From positions 1 through 64,000 of the forward strand of contig NZ_JAQLDU010000013.1 of assembly GCF_028209625.1 (NCBI RefSeq): a stretch of 64,000 nucleotides of DNA, given 5' to 3'. This document shows, piece by piece, positions 1 to 8,318 of this stretch. This stretch comes from Collinsella aerofaciens. GTDB taxonomy: Bacteria > Actinomycetota > Coriobacteriia > Coriobacteriales > Coriobacteriaceae. A program made the position numbers and the translations under genes. A model generated the notes under the pieces. It was not told the origin of the DNA and searched no databases. It saw nothing but the letters and a program-made list of their open reading frames with translations. How positions within the stretch are numbered: position 1 is the first letter of the stretch; every line of letters begins with the position of its first letter.

Positions 1-162
1 CTTGCCCGTATCGTAGGCAATGCGCCGAATGCTCGCCATCGAAATTTATCGGTGGCCCACTTCAGACTGTAATGGGCGGTCGAGGCTTCGTCTAACGACA
101 ATACGGTTTCAAGTGATGATCAAAAACCTGAATCTGATGTCTCGGATAAGCAGTCAAACGAT

Positions 163-2796
163 GTGAATGTGAATGAAACATCTGATGAATCGAATTCTGA
201 TGCAGCAGAATCTGGTGTTTATCAAGTTAATGATCAATTAACATTTGAGGATGCGCTGAATAAAATCGCCTCCGATAATTTATCGGAGATCAGACTTGTC
301 CTAAAAGGCGGCTCGTCTTTTGTGGTACCGACCCAAGATTACGTTTCGACTTTCGGCGTTGCTAACAAGAAGATTACCGTGACGAGTGACGGTGATAATC
401 GCGCAACCTTGCACTTCTCCAACCGTGCCATGCTTTCCGGATCTTGTACTTTTGACAACGTCGAAGTGGTTGGTTCAGGAAAATTCTATTGCAATGGTTT
501 CGATACCGTTTTCACTCGTAACTGCGAGCTCAACCTCTCTGAAACACTTTATGGCGGTGGCTATAGGTCGACTGTCGATCACACACATGTGGTGATAGCC
601 GCGTCTGGATATATCAATCCTGGTAGTGGCGCTGGCCTTCATGACGTCATCGGTGGTTCATATCAAGGGTCCGTCGAGCATGACACCTATCTTGAGATCA
701 GCGGTAACCTTCGCATGGCTAGCGGTAATCACGTTAATCCCGGTTGCATGCGCGGCGATGGGTCGAGCGGCGATGGAAACGGCTTTCCTGCTGTTTATGT
801 AGGTGGTAACGCCACGCTTGTTTACGACAATGCCAACTCCGAAGTTTCTCCTGCTATCGAAGGCACTTACGGTTGCGAGATGCGCGGCAACGTGACGCTT
901 GATGTTCGCTCGGGTCGGGTAAATGAAATTTGCGGTCATTTTGGTGACCCTGCGCCTATTAAAGGCAACATTCATATTATTGCGGGCAGCAGTACTTATG
1001 AAAACACCGACAAAACGCTTCGTCTTAATAGCAATTGGCCAATAATTGGCGCAGGACAAATGATCCCAGATGGAGTTTATGAGGTCGATGGCGATGTCGT
1101 TATCGATGCTTACGAGAATGTTTGGGGCTGGGATAAAGGTGGATCGATACCCAATGATGTCCCTTTTATTGAAGGTTCGAAGAAAGCGAACGTTGGCGGA
1201 TCTATTACCGTTAATGTCCACGGCTCCCATGTTGGCTCTATTTATGGAGCAGAGTGGAGTGCTGTAAACGGTGATATCGCCGTGAACGCTTCTGGTGTTG
1301 AGCTGAGGGATGAAGCGGGCGATTCTCATGGGTATGTTTTCTGCGAGAACGACCTGACCAATTCGTCGGATGAGGGATCGAGCGTAAAGGCTAGAGGAAA
1401 GCTATCTATCAGTCTGAATAGCGGCAGTGTTGGCTACGTTTCGTTGACTTCGAACAAGAATGTATCGATTTCTGACGGTTCCTTCATTAATATTGCTGGA
1501 CGACCGGAAATAGCTACGGGCGTTACGGGTGTGTACTATGGGCTTCCCAAGGGGTCTTCTTCTCCCACAATCAATATTGCAGGGACTGTGGCTGAGATTC
1601 CTTATATTAAGTACGCATCTGCATTGAATGTTACTGATAACTCCGAAATTACGGCCGGTACGATTTCTTCTGTAAATAAGATCGCTATTACTGGTCAATC
1701 GAATACAAATGTAACGACCAAATTTGGTTGCAACAATGCTTCTAGCAATGAATTAATTGAAGACAATGGCCTTCGGGTAGATGAGGGCAGCGTTTTGACG
1801 ACAGCTGGCTCTCAAGCCTACGTATATGGTTATGTCGATATCAATGGTACTTGGGAGCAACAATACAATACTGCGAAAAACTATAACGATATTTTCGTTA
1901 AGGGAACCACCTCTATTGGCAGTAAGGGCATTCTCATCGATCACGGTTCAAGTAATTTGAAAGGTGCCGTTATTAATAAGGGCACACTTGCCTTAATGGC
2001 ACCCGCATTATTCCAAGGATATTACCGTGGCGATGACGCTGAAATTAGACTGCCAGCTGTCACTAATAACTATGATGGCACGGATGATGGCGGCGACATA
2101 CCCCTTATTGTAAAAGGGGAATCGTCAGGGAAGACTACTGTTAATACGGTGGATCCGAACAATTGGCAGAATTTGAAACTGCCGTCACTCGGAGATAACT
2201 ACGTACTCTCCAAAGCTAGTGGTGATGCACCTAAGCAAAGCACTTTTATTCTTGGCAACGAGGATGCGGTTGGTGAGGGCTATTACCTTAAGCGCGTCAG
2301 GGATGCCGACAGTACTGATGATTTTCACATGTGGCAGGTCGCAGCAAAGTTATCGCTGACTTTTGATGATAATGGCGCATACGATCCTGCTTATCCTCAA
2401 AAGTTTTTGCAAGATAAGACTGCAGATAAGGACAGTTACACCTTCGCGCTGCCCAAGACCGCCCCGACCCGCAAGGGCTGGGCGTTCGACGGCTGGAACA
2501 CCGAGAGGGACGGGTCGGGCGATCAGTTCACCGACAAGACCGAGGTCTCCAAGTCCACGACCGTCTACGCCCAGTGGAAGTGGGTGCCCCGCGACGTCAC
2601 CGTGACCTTCGACGAGAACGGCGGCGAGACCAAGGCCGACCCCGCCTCCCAGACCAAGACCACCGAGCCGGGTGCTCTGGCTTCGACAGGGGAGAGACTG
2701 CTGCCGGTTCTTCCGCTGGCAGTTGTCGGATCTGCTTTGACTTCTTTGGGCTTGCTGCTCGAATACAACCGCAAGAAGAGGCGGAACGATAAATAA
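163..2796 (+). CDS. LPXTG-like cell-wall surface protein with InlB-type repeats; 5' end missing or rearranged
   Basis: Large secreted-type protein of 877 aa from GTG 163. The frame stays open back to position 73 and reads like the Ser/Asp/Asn-rich linker after a signal peptide, but an in-frame stop at 70-72 removes any signal peptide. The true N-terminus is therefore missing, frameshifted or separated by a rearrangement. Residues about 60-720 are Gly/Asn/Ser-rich with beta-solenoid character. Residues about 728-810 form an InlB/Listeria-Bacteroides (Flg_new) repeat, with DNG at its start and GWAFDGWNT and YAQW inside. A second, cut-short copy begins TVTFDENGGE. The C-terminus has LASTG (residue 839), a hydrophobic helix and RKKRR, a variant sortase signal. 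Codons switch sharply from AT-rich to very GC-rich near 2440-2675, so the 3' module looks recombined. Probable adhesin; ligand unknown. Confidence 0.75.
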   Translation: MNVNETSDESNSDAAESGVYQVNDQLTFEDALNKIASDNLSEIRLVLKGGSSFVVPTQDYVSTFGVANKKITVTSDGDNRATLHFSNRAMLSGSCTFDNVEVVGSGKFYCNGFDTVFTRNCELNLSETLYGGGYRSTVDHTHVVIAASGYINPGSGAGLHDVIGGSYQGSVEHDTYLEISGNLRMASGNHVNPGCMRGDGSSGDGNGFPAVYVGGNATLVYDNANSEVSPAIEGTYGCEMRGNVTLDVRSGRVNEICGHFGDPAPIKGNIHIIAGSSTYENTDKTLRLNSNWPIIGAGQMIPDGVYEVDGDVVIDAYENVWGWDKGGSIPNDVPFIEGSKKANVGGSITVNVHGSHVGSIYGAEWSAVNGDIAVNASGVELRDEAGDSHGYVFCENDLTNSSDEGSSVKARGKLSISLNSGSVGYVSLTSNKNVSISDGSFINIAGRPEIATGVTGVYYGLPKGSSSPTINIAGTVAEIPYIKYASALNVTDNSEITAGTISSVNKIAITGQSNTNVTTKFGCNNASSNELIEDNGLRVDEGSVLTTAGSQAYVYGYVDINGTWEQQYNTAKNYNDIFVKGTTSIGSKGILIDHGSSNLKGAVINKGTLALMAPALFQGYYRGDDAEIRLPAVTNNYDGTDDGGDIPLIVKGESSGKTTVNTVDPNNWQNLKLPSLGDNYVLSKASGDAPKQSTFILGNEDAVGEGYYLKRVRDADSTDDFHMWQVAAKLSLTFDDNGAYDPAYPQKFLQDKTADKDSYTFALPKTAPTRKGWAFDGWNTERDGSGDQFTDKTEVSKSTTVYAQWKWVPRDVTVTFDENGGETKADPASQTKTTEPGALASTGERLLPVLPLAVVGSALTSLGLLLEYNRKKRRNDK

Positions 2797-2820
2797 ATAA
2801 TGGCCAGCCATGGCTTTAAA

Positions 2821-2844
2821 TGAACTGCCTCCCATTTCTTGGAC
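2821..2844 (+). repeat. IS3-family left inverted repeat
   Basis: 24 bp beginning TGAACTGC. It matches the reverse complement of 3828-3851 except at three positions (9, 15 and 16). Confidence 0.85.
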
Positions 2845-2859
2845 ATGAGAAATGGGAGG
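2828..2859 (+). repeat. Hairpin overlapping the IS left end, just before orfA
   Basis: Perfect 12-bp arms, CCTCCCATTTCT (2828-2839) and AGAAATGGGAGG (2848-2859), with an 8-nt loop. It overlaps the inverted repeat and ends 8 nt before the orfA ATG at 2868. Such structures in IS elements can stop outside transcription from driving transposase; that role is inferred here. Confidence 0.7.
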
Positions 2860-2867
2860 CTTTCTTT

Positions 2868-3087
2868 ATGCGCGTTGATTTGAGAGTGAAGTATGATGTC
2901 GAGGCCAGGAAGGCGGCCATAGGGCTCTTCGAGCTCGGGCACGGGTATAAATCTGCCGCGATTGCCCTTTCGCTTCCCGTGGAAGCCGTGAGAAGTTGGC
3001 AGGAGATATACCGCGCGTTCGGGAGCGAGGTGCTGCTGCGCATGGACGGAAAGCGGGGCAGGTACACATACGAGCAGAAGGCCGCCG
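2868..3087 (+). pseudogene. IS3-family OrfA fragment (helix-turn-helix part only)
   Basis: From ATG 2868 the frame reads about 70 aa resembling the helix-turn-helix N-terminus of IS3 OrfA (for example KAAIGLFELGHGYKSAAIAL, then RSWQEIYRAFGSEVLLRMDGK). The coding signal then leaves this frame at about 3083, where the sequence joins OrfB-like sequence in a different phase. A normal IS3 OrfA is about 90-180 aa and shifts -1 into OrfB. Here the OrfB frame is +1 relative to OrfA, so this is a deletion junction, not a programmed frameshift. The remainder of the frame (Arg-rich) is noise. Confidence 0.7.
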
Positions 3088-3813
3088 GTGGCCGCCGAGA
3101 TCTTCTCGCGCACCGCCAACGGCTGCGGGCACCGGCAGATAGCGATGTGCCTCAGGGCGGAAGAGGGTGCCGTGATAGCCGACAAGACCGTGCTCAAGAT
3201 GATGCGCGAGATGGGGATCCGCTGCGGCATCAGACGCGAGACGGCCTACCACGGGTACAACTCGTACAGGGGCGTCGTCGGCAGGACGTTCGAGAACGTG
3301 ATCGCGAGGGATTTCGACGCCGGGGCCCCGTGGCGGAAGCTGGGAACGGACGTCACCGAGTTCAAGGTGGCGGGCGGCAAGGCCTACTGGGCCCCGACGC
3401 TGGACTTCTGCACCAAGGAGATCGTGGCGAGCGACATATCGACCACGCCCGACATGGCCCAGCAGGTCAGGATGCTCGACGAGCCGCTGCCCAAGATCCC
3501 CGAGGGCGCCGCCCCGACCATGCACTCGGACCGGGGCTGGCAGTACCAGCACGCCTCGTACACATCCAGGCTCGAGGCCGCCGGCATCGTCCAGAGCATG
3601 TCCAGGAAGGCGAACTGCATCGACAACGCCGCCACCGAGCAGCTCTTCGGCCACGTCAAGGACGAGTTCTACCGGGGCCGCGAGTGGGAGACGTTCGAGG
3701 ATTTCAAACGCGACCCGGAGGAATACATAGTCCACTGGAACACGAGCCGGAGGCAGGTAAGATTGAAGGGCCTGACCCCGGAGGAGTTCCGGAATCAGGC
3801 CCTCGCGGCCTAG
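3088..3813 (+). CDS. IS3-family transposase OrfB, N-terminally truncated
   Basis: 241 aa from GTG 3088. It contains an HTH_21-like stretch (IFSRTANGCGHRQIAMCL) and an rve integrase core. The catalytic DDE triad is visible as TDVTEF, HSDRGWQYQH and NAATEQLFGHVKDEF. The C-terminal WNTSRRQ...LTPEEFR signature is typical of the IS150/IS3 groups. About 40-50 N-terminal residues expected of OrfB are missing. The start codon lies at the internal deletion junction with OrfA and has no clear ribosome site. Cuts and joins DNA in intact relatives; probably inactive alone. Confidence 0.8.
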   Translation: MAAEIFSRTANGCGHRQIAMCLRAEEGAVIADKTVLKMMREMGIRCGIRRETAYHGYNSYRGVVGRTFENVIARDFDAGAPWRKLGTDVTEFKVAGGKAYWAPTLDFCTKEIVASDISTTPDMAQQVRMLDEPLPKIPEGAAPTMHSDRGWQYQHASYTSRLEAAGIVQSMSRKANCIDNAATEQLFGHVKDEFYRGREWETFEDFKRDPEEYIVHWNTSRRQVRLKGLTPEEFRNQALAA

Positions 3814-3827
3814 TCGCTATTTAGGGC

Positions 3828-3851
3828 GTCCAAGATTTGGGACGCAGTTCA
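3828..3851 (-). repeat. IS3-family right inverted repeat
   Basis: 24 bp ending GCAGTTCA on the plus strand. It is the partner of 2821-2844 and starts 14 bp after the OrfB stop. Confidence 0.85.
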
Positions 3852-3887
3852 TTTTCACTCTGGTTTTGCATTCCTGGATAGATAGAA

Positions 3888-3922
3888 AAGAAACCGCCTT
3901 CTCAAAAGAAAGCGGTTTCTTA
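3888..3922. terminator. Bidirectional rho-independent terminator downstream of rpmB
   Basis: Stem AAGAAACCGCctt / AAGCGGTTTCTT around a short A-rich loop, with T-rich sequence on both strands. It lies between the IS element (plus strand) and the rpmB stop codon (minus strand) and can end transcription from both sides. Confidence 0.75.
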
Positions 3923-3987
3923 TAGTTCTATATGAACGCGAGGTCTTTGACCCGGAGAGTCCGAGGTACTTGTTGGTAAGACCTTAT

Positions 3988-4176
3988 TTAGGAGCGCGCA
4001 ACCTTGCCAGACTTGAGGCAGGTGGAGCAAACGTTCATCTTGCGACGGTGACCATCGACGACGACGTAGACGCGCTGGATGTTGGGGCGGAACTTACGGT
4101 TGGTGACGCGGTGAGAGTGGCTGATGGAGCGACCGGCAACGGGGTGCTTACCGCAAACTTCGCAAACTTTGGACAT
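3988..4176 (-). CDS. rpmB: 50S ribosomal protein L28, zinc-binding (C+) form
   Basis: 62 aa beginning MSKVCEVCGK. The start at 4176 is set by AGGAGGG (4184-4189, complement); an upstream in-frame ATG has no such site and adds a non-homologous tail. Two CxxC pairs (C5/C8 and C50/C53) mark the zinc-ribbon form. HPVAGRSISHSHRVTNRKFRPN is split across the conserved core that contacts 23S rRNA near the E site. Monocistronic, and divergent from the pyrimidine operon. Confidence 0.97.
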   Translation of the reverse strand: MSKVCEVCGKHPVAGRSISHSHRVTNRKFRPNIQRVYVVVDGHRRKMNVCSTCLKSGKVARS

Positions 4177-4230
4177 AACTGACCCTCCTTGGGCGACAAA
4201 CGAACATGTCGCGTTAACAAACAAGCCTGA

Positions 4231-4262
4231 ACTATAGCACAGAAGTCGCTCCCTGTGCGCAA
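4231..4262 (-). promoter_or_regulatory. Putative rpmB promoter
   Basis: On the minus strand, TTGCGC (4262-4257) lies 17 bp from TGCTAT (4239-4234); TATAGT (4236-4231) overlaps it as an alternative -10. It is about 55 bp upstream of the L28 start. Confidence 0.5.
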
Positions 4263-4467
4263 TCTACACAGAGATATTCCTCTTTTGGCGATAGTGCCCA
4301 CGCTACGGCCCTGGACGTAGATCCGATTTGCGTGCAGCAGAGGGGATTATGCCAGCTCGTGCGTGTGTTTTCAAGCTCGTCCCACAAATATATATAGGTT
4401 TATGGAGCATTGGGCTCCGTTTACGGATTGTTCTGTATTTATGCTCGCAATTAAGCTCGAGGTTGGC

Positions 4468-4473
4468 TACACT
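4468..4473 (+). promoter_or_regulatory. Putative -10 element of the pyr operon promoter
   Basis: TACACT (TANNNT form) about 25 bp before the structured pyr leader. No good -35 is visible. The region 4263-4467 holds no gene that I can support. Confidence 0.35.
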
Positions 4474-4498
4474 ATCCCTTGACCATTAAAGGGGTACG

Positions 4499-4588
4499 AG
4501 ATACCCACATGGAATTACATAGCTGCCAAAGAGCAGCCCTTCCTGTGGGTGTCTGGTCCGCTTTAAGCGGTCGGGCATCTATTTTTTT
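4499..4588 (+). promoter_or_regulatory. pyr operon leader: PyrR-type attenuator with competing hairpins and a terminator
   Basis: Arm AGATACCCACA (4499-4509) pairs with TGTGGGTGTCT (4544-4554). Inside is a small hairpin, GCTGC/GCAGC (4522-4537), whose loop region CCAAAGAG resembles the PyrR-binding consensus CCNGNGAG. The second arm continues into GGTGTCTGGTCCGC (4548-4561), which can instead pair with GCGGTCGGGCATCT (4567-4580) followed by seven T (4582-4588), a rho-independent terminator. The two folds share bases and are mutually exclusive, the hallmark of attenuation. UMP-bound PyrR would shift the balance. Which fold is favoured is inferred. Confidence 0.65.
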
Positions 4589-4615
4589 GACTGTGTCAGC
4601 AGTCAAGACATGTGA

Positions 4616-5212
<597 letters not shown>

Positions 5213-5216
5213 TACC

Positions 5217-6161
5217 GTGGCGTTCAACCATAAGCACCTGATCGACATTACCGAGTACTCCGAAGAGGACATCAAGCTCATCCTCGAGACCGCCAAGGCG
5301 TTCTCTGAGGTCAACGAGCGTGCGATCAAGAAGGTCCCCACGCTCAAGGGCAAGACCATCGTCAACATGTTCAACGAGCCCTCGACGCGCACCCGCAGCT
5401 CCTTCGAGCTCGCCGAGAAGCGCCTTTCGGCCGACAGCCTCAACTTTGGCGGCTCCTCGACCTCCACGGTCAAGGGCGAGAGCCTCGTCGACACCGTCGA
5501 GACCCTCAACGCCTACAAGATTGATTGCATCGTCGTTCGCGATAAGCACGCCGGTGCTCCCTACATCGTCACGCAGAACTCGCCCGCGAGCGTCATCTGC
5601 GCCGGCGACGGCAAGCACAACCACCCCACGCAGGCCCTGCTCGACCTGTACACCATCTGGGAGCACAAGGGTGACTTCCACGGTCTGAAGGTCGCCGTCG
5701 TCGGCGATATCGCGCACTCCCGCGTGTGCGGCTCGCTGATCCCCGCACTTAAGATCATGGGCTGCGAGACCTACGCCGTCGCCCCCGGCACGCTGCTGCC
5801 GCCGGCGCCCGAGGTCCTGGGCTGCGACCACGTGACGAGCGACCTCGATTCCGTCCTGCCCGAGCTGGACGTCGTCTACATGTTGCGCGTGCAGCAGGAG
5901 CGCCTCGAGGGCGCACCGTTCCCCACGATTCGTGAGTACCACAAGCTCTTCGGTCTGACCAAGGACCGCGAGAAGCTCATGAAGCCCGATGCGATTATCT
6001 GCCACCCGGGCCCCATCAACCGCGGCGTTGAGTTCGACTCCTATATGGCCGACCACCCGCAACGCTCCGTCATCCTGGAGCAGGTCTACGCCGGTATCTG
6101 CGTGCGTATGGCTATCCTGTATCTGCTGCTTGGAGGTGCCGATAATGGCCTTGCTTCTTAA
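5217..6161 (+). CDS. pyrB: Aspartate carbamoyltransferase catalytic subunit
   Basis: 314 aa if it starts at GTG 5217, which lies 11 nt after GGAGG (5201-5205). An in-frame GTG at 5205 coincides with that ribosome site and is less likely. It joins carbamoyl phosphate and aspartate. Motifs seen: the carbamoyl-phosphate loop EPSTRTRSSFE, HPTQALLD, and HPGPINRGVE near the C-terminus. No pyrI regulatory subunit follows, so this is a class B or C type enzyme. Four bases separate it from pyrR and it overlaps pyrC by 17 bp. Confidence 0.95.
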   Translation: MAFNHKHLIDITEYSEEDIKLILETAKAFSEVNERAIKKVPTLKGKTIVNMFNEPSTRTRSSFELAEKRLSADSLNFGGSSTSTVKGESLVDTVETLNAYKIDCIVVRDKHAGAPYIVTQNSPASVICAGDGKHNHPTQALLDLYTIWEHKGDFHGLKVAVVGDIAHSRVCGSLIPALKIMGCETYAVAPGTLLPPAPEVLGCDHVTSDLDSVLPELDVVYMLRVQQERLEGAPFPTIREYHKLFGLTKDREKLMKPDAIICHPGPINRGVEFDSYMADHPQRSVILEQVYAGICVRMAILYLLLGGADNGLAS

Positions 6162-7434
6162 GAATGCCCACGTCGTCGATCCGTCCGTCGAGCTTGACGG
6201 TGTCGTCGACGTCCTGATCGACGGTGACAAGATCGCCGAGGTCGGCGAGAACCTCGCCGCCGAGGGAGCCGAGGTCCGCGACCTTTCCGGCAAGTATCTC
6301 GTCCCCGGCCTGGTGGATATGCACGTGCATCTGCGCGAGCCTGGCTACGAGGTCAAAGAGGACATCGAGAGCGGCACCCGTGCAGCTGCCAAGGGCGGCT
6401 TTACCGGCGTGTGCGCCATGCCTAACACCGATCCCGTCACCGATAACGGCACCGTCGTGGAGTTCGTCAAGTCCCGCGCTGCCGAGGTCGGCCACTGCCG
6501 CGTCTATCCGTCGGGAGCCATGACCCGCGGTCTTAAGGGCGAGGCCATGTCCGAGATGGGCGATATGGTCGCCCACGGCGCCGTCGCCTTCACTGACGAC
6601 GGTCGTGGCGTGCAGGGCGCGGGCATGCTCCGTCGCTGCATGGACTACGGCAAGATGTTCGGCAAGGTCTTTATGAGCCACTGCCAGGACGAGGACCTGG
6701 TCGGCCACGGCCAGATCAACGAGGGCAAGGTCTCGACCCGTCTGGCTCTCGAGGGCTGGCCGGCTGCCGGCGAGGAGCTCCAGATCGCCCGCGACATCGA
6801 GATCGCCAAGCTGACCGGTGCCAAGCTGCACATCCAGCACATCTCCACCGCCCATGGCCTGGAGCTCGTGCGTGCCGGTAAGGCAGCTGGCGTGCAGGTC
6901 ACCTGCGAGGCCACGCCGCACCACATGTTCCTGACCGAGAACGACCTGGACGAGACCTACAACACCTCGCTCAAGGTCAACCCGCCGCTGCGTACCGACG
7001 AGGACGCCGAGGCTATCCGTCAGGGCGTCATCGACGGTACCGTCGACGCTATCGTCACCGATCACGCTCCCCATACTCCGTGGGAGAAGGCCCGCGAGTT
7101 CGAGCTGGCGCCCTTCGGCATGATCGGCCTCGAGACCTCGCTGTCGCTTGTGCTCACCGAGCTGGTCAACACGGGCAAGATGAGCATGGGTCGTATGGTC
7201 GAGCTCATGGCCATCAAGCCGCGTGAGATCCTGGGCCTCGACCAGGTTCAGGTCAAGGCGGGCTCCGTTGCCGACCTGACCGTGTTCGATCCCGCTGCTA
7301 CCTGGACGGTCGGCGAGGACGGTTACGAGTCGCGTGCCGAGAACTCCGGTTTTGCCGGCCGCACGCTCACCGGTCGTGCCACCGATGTGTTTGTCGGCGG
7401 CAAGCAGACGCTCGCCGACGGCTGCATCTGCTAG
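6145..7434 (+). CDS. pyrC: Dihydroorotase, class I
   Basis: 429 aa from ATG 6145, preceded by TGGAGGTG. The start lies inside the end of pyrB, indicating coupled translation. Zinc amidohydrolase fold: DMHVHLREPG supplies the first metal histidines, AMPNTDP is the family signature, and TDHAPHTPWEK carries the catalytic Asp. Length and motifs fit the class I (Bacillus PyrC) type that works with PyrB. It closes N-carbamoyl-aspartate to dihydroorotate. Confidence 0.95.
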   Translation: MALLLKNAHVVDPSVELDGVVDVLIDGDKIAEVGENLAAEGAEVRDLSGKYLVPGLVDMHVHLREPGYEVKEDIESGTRAAAKGGFTGVCAMPNTDPVTDNGTVVEFVKSRAAEVGHCRVYPSGAMTRGLKGEAMSEMGDMVAHGAVAFTDDGRGVQGAGMLRRCMDYGKMFGKVFMSHCQDEDLVGHGQINEGKVSTRLALEGWPAAGEELQIARDIEIAKLTGAKLHIQHISTAHGLELVRAGKAAGVQVTCEATPHHMFLTENDLDETYNTSLKVNPPLRTDEDAEAIRQGVIDGTVDAIVTDHAPHTPWEKAREFELAPFGMIGLETSLSLVLTELVNTGKMSMGRMVELMAIKPREILGLDQVQVKAGSVADLTVFDPAATWTVGEDGYESRAENSGFAGRTLTGRATDVFVGGKQTLADGCIC

Positions 7435-7526
7435 CATAGCCTTATCGCTTTTGTGCGCGGTGCCCTTGCGGTGCCGCGCTTTCTGTTCGCCTGAACCATG
7501 CAACCGCATGGGGGATTGGAGCGTCT

Positions 7527-8318
7527 ATGCCCACACCTTCCACTGCACGCATGCACGACTTCGAGGTCGTCTCGAACCAGGAGATCGCCGACGGCATCTT
7601 CTCGCTCGTTATCTCGGCCCCCAAGCTTGCAAGTGCGCTCAAGCCCGGCCAGTTTGTGAACATTGCCGTGCCCGGCGATGCGTCCTCGCTGCTTCGCGTG
7701 CCCCTGAGCTTCTATCGCGCCGACGCCCAGACCGGCACCGTCGAGCTGTGGTACGCCGTCGTGGGCGACGACACCCGTCGTCTGTCGCAGATGGCCCCCG
7801 GTTCCACCTCTAATCTGCTGGGCCCTGGCGGCCGCGGCTGGCTTGTGCCCGAGGGCACCAGGAAGGCGCTGCTCGTTGCGGGCGGCATCGGTGTTCCGCC
7901 CGTGCTGTGCCTTGCCGGCATGCTCGTCGAGCAGGGTGTGGCCGTCGACGTGTGCCTGGGCTTTGGCACCGCGTCCAAGGCCGTGGGAGTCGATGAGTTC
8001 CGCGCGCTGTGCGATACGGTCAACGTGTGCACCGACGACGGCTCGCTCGGCACGCACGGTTTTTGCACCGATCCTGTCGCCGAGCTGCTTGGCGAGGGCG
8101 GCTACGACTACGTCGCCAGCTGCGGCCCCGCTGTCATGATGAAGAAAGTCGCCGCCGCTGCCGCCGAGGCCGGTGCGTACTGCGAGGTGTCCCTCGAGCG
8201 CATGATGAGCTGCGGCTTTGGCGCCTGCAACACCTGCAATGTCGAGACGGTCGACGGTATGAAGGGCGCCTGCATGTGCGGCCCCGTGTTCGATGCTTCC
8301 AAGGTGGTGGTCTTCTAG
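7527..8318 (+). CDS. pyrK: Dihydroorotate dehydrogenase B, FAD/2Fe-2S electron-transfer subunit
   Basis: 263 aa. The N-terminal ferredoxin-reductase-like FAD domain has RVPLSFY (about 57-63). The NAD domain has LLVAGGIGVPP. The C-terminal cysteine cluster CGFGACNTC...GACMCG binds the 2Fe-2S centre. It passes electrons from PyrD to NAD+. The gene follows pyrC after 92 bp and ends TAGTG at pyrD, typical of a class 1B PyrD-PyrK pair. Confidence 0.93.
   Translation: MPTPSTARMHDFEVVSNQEIADGIFSLVISAPKLASALKPGQFVNIAVPGDASSLLRVPLSFYRADAQTGTVELWYAVVGDDTRRLSQMAPGSTSNLLGPGGRGWLVPEGTRKALLVAGGIGVPPVLCLAGMLVEQGVAVDVCLGFGTASKAVGVDEFRALCDTVNVCTDDGSLGTHGFCTDPVAELLGEGGYDYVASCGPAVMMKKVAAAAAEAGAYCEVSLERMMSCGFGACNTCNVETVDGMKGACMCGPVFDASKVVVF

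Larger units (their letters stand above)
2821..3851 (+). mobile_element. IS3-family insertion sequence, internally deleted, with both terminal inverted repeats
   Basis: A 1031-bp element with ends of the form TG...CA. The 24-bp terminal repeats at 2821-2844 and 3828-3851 match in inverted orientation at 21 of 24 positions. It encodes an OrfA start and the DDE part of OrfB. The middle is missing: the OrfA tail and the OrfB N-terminal region are absent, and the element is shorter than the usual 1.2-1.5 kb. Flanking bases are AAA on the left and TTT on the right, so no 3-bp target duplication is seen. Probably not self-mobile, but the ends could still be recognised by a transposase from an intact copy. 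Confidence 0.85.

Noticed and set aside
658..1329. 223-aa minus-strand open frame inside the adhesin gene
   Set aside because: Shadow of the adhesin coding frame; no start signals and low-complexity composition.
3942..3987. AGGTCTT/AAGACCT inverted repeat near the rpmB stop, considered as a tRNA or terminator
   Set aside because: The stem is short with a long loop and no tRNA features; a better terminator lies at 3888-3922.
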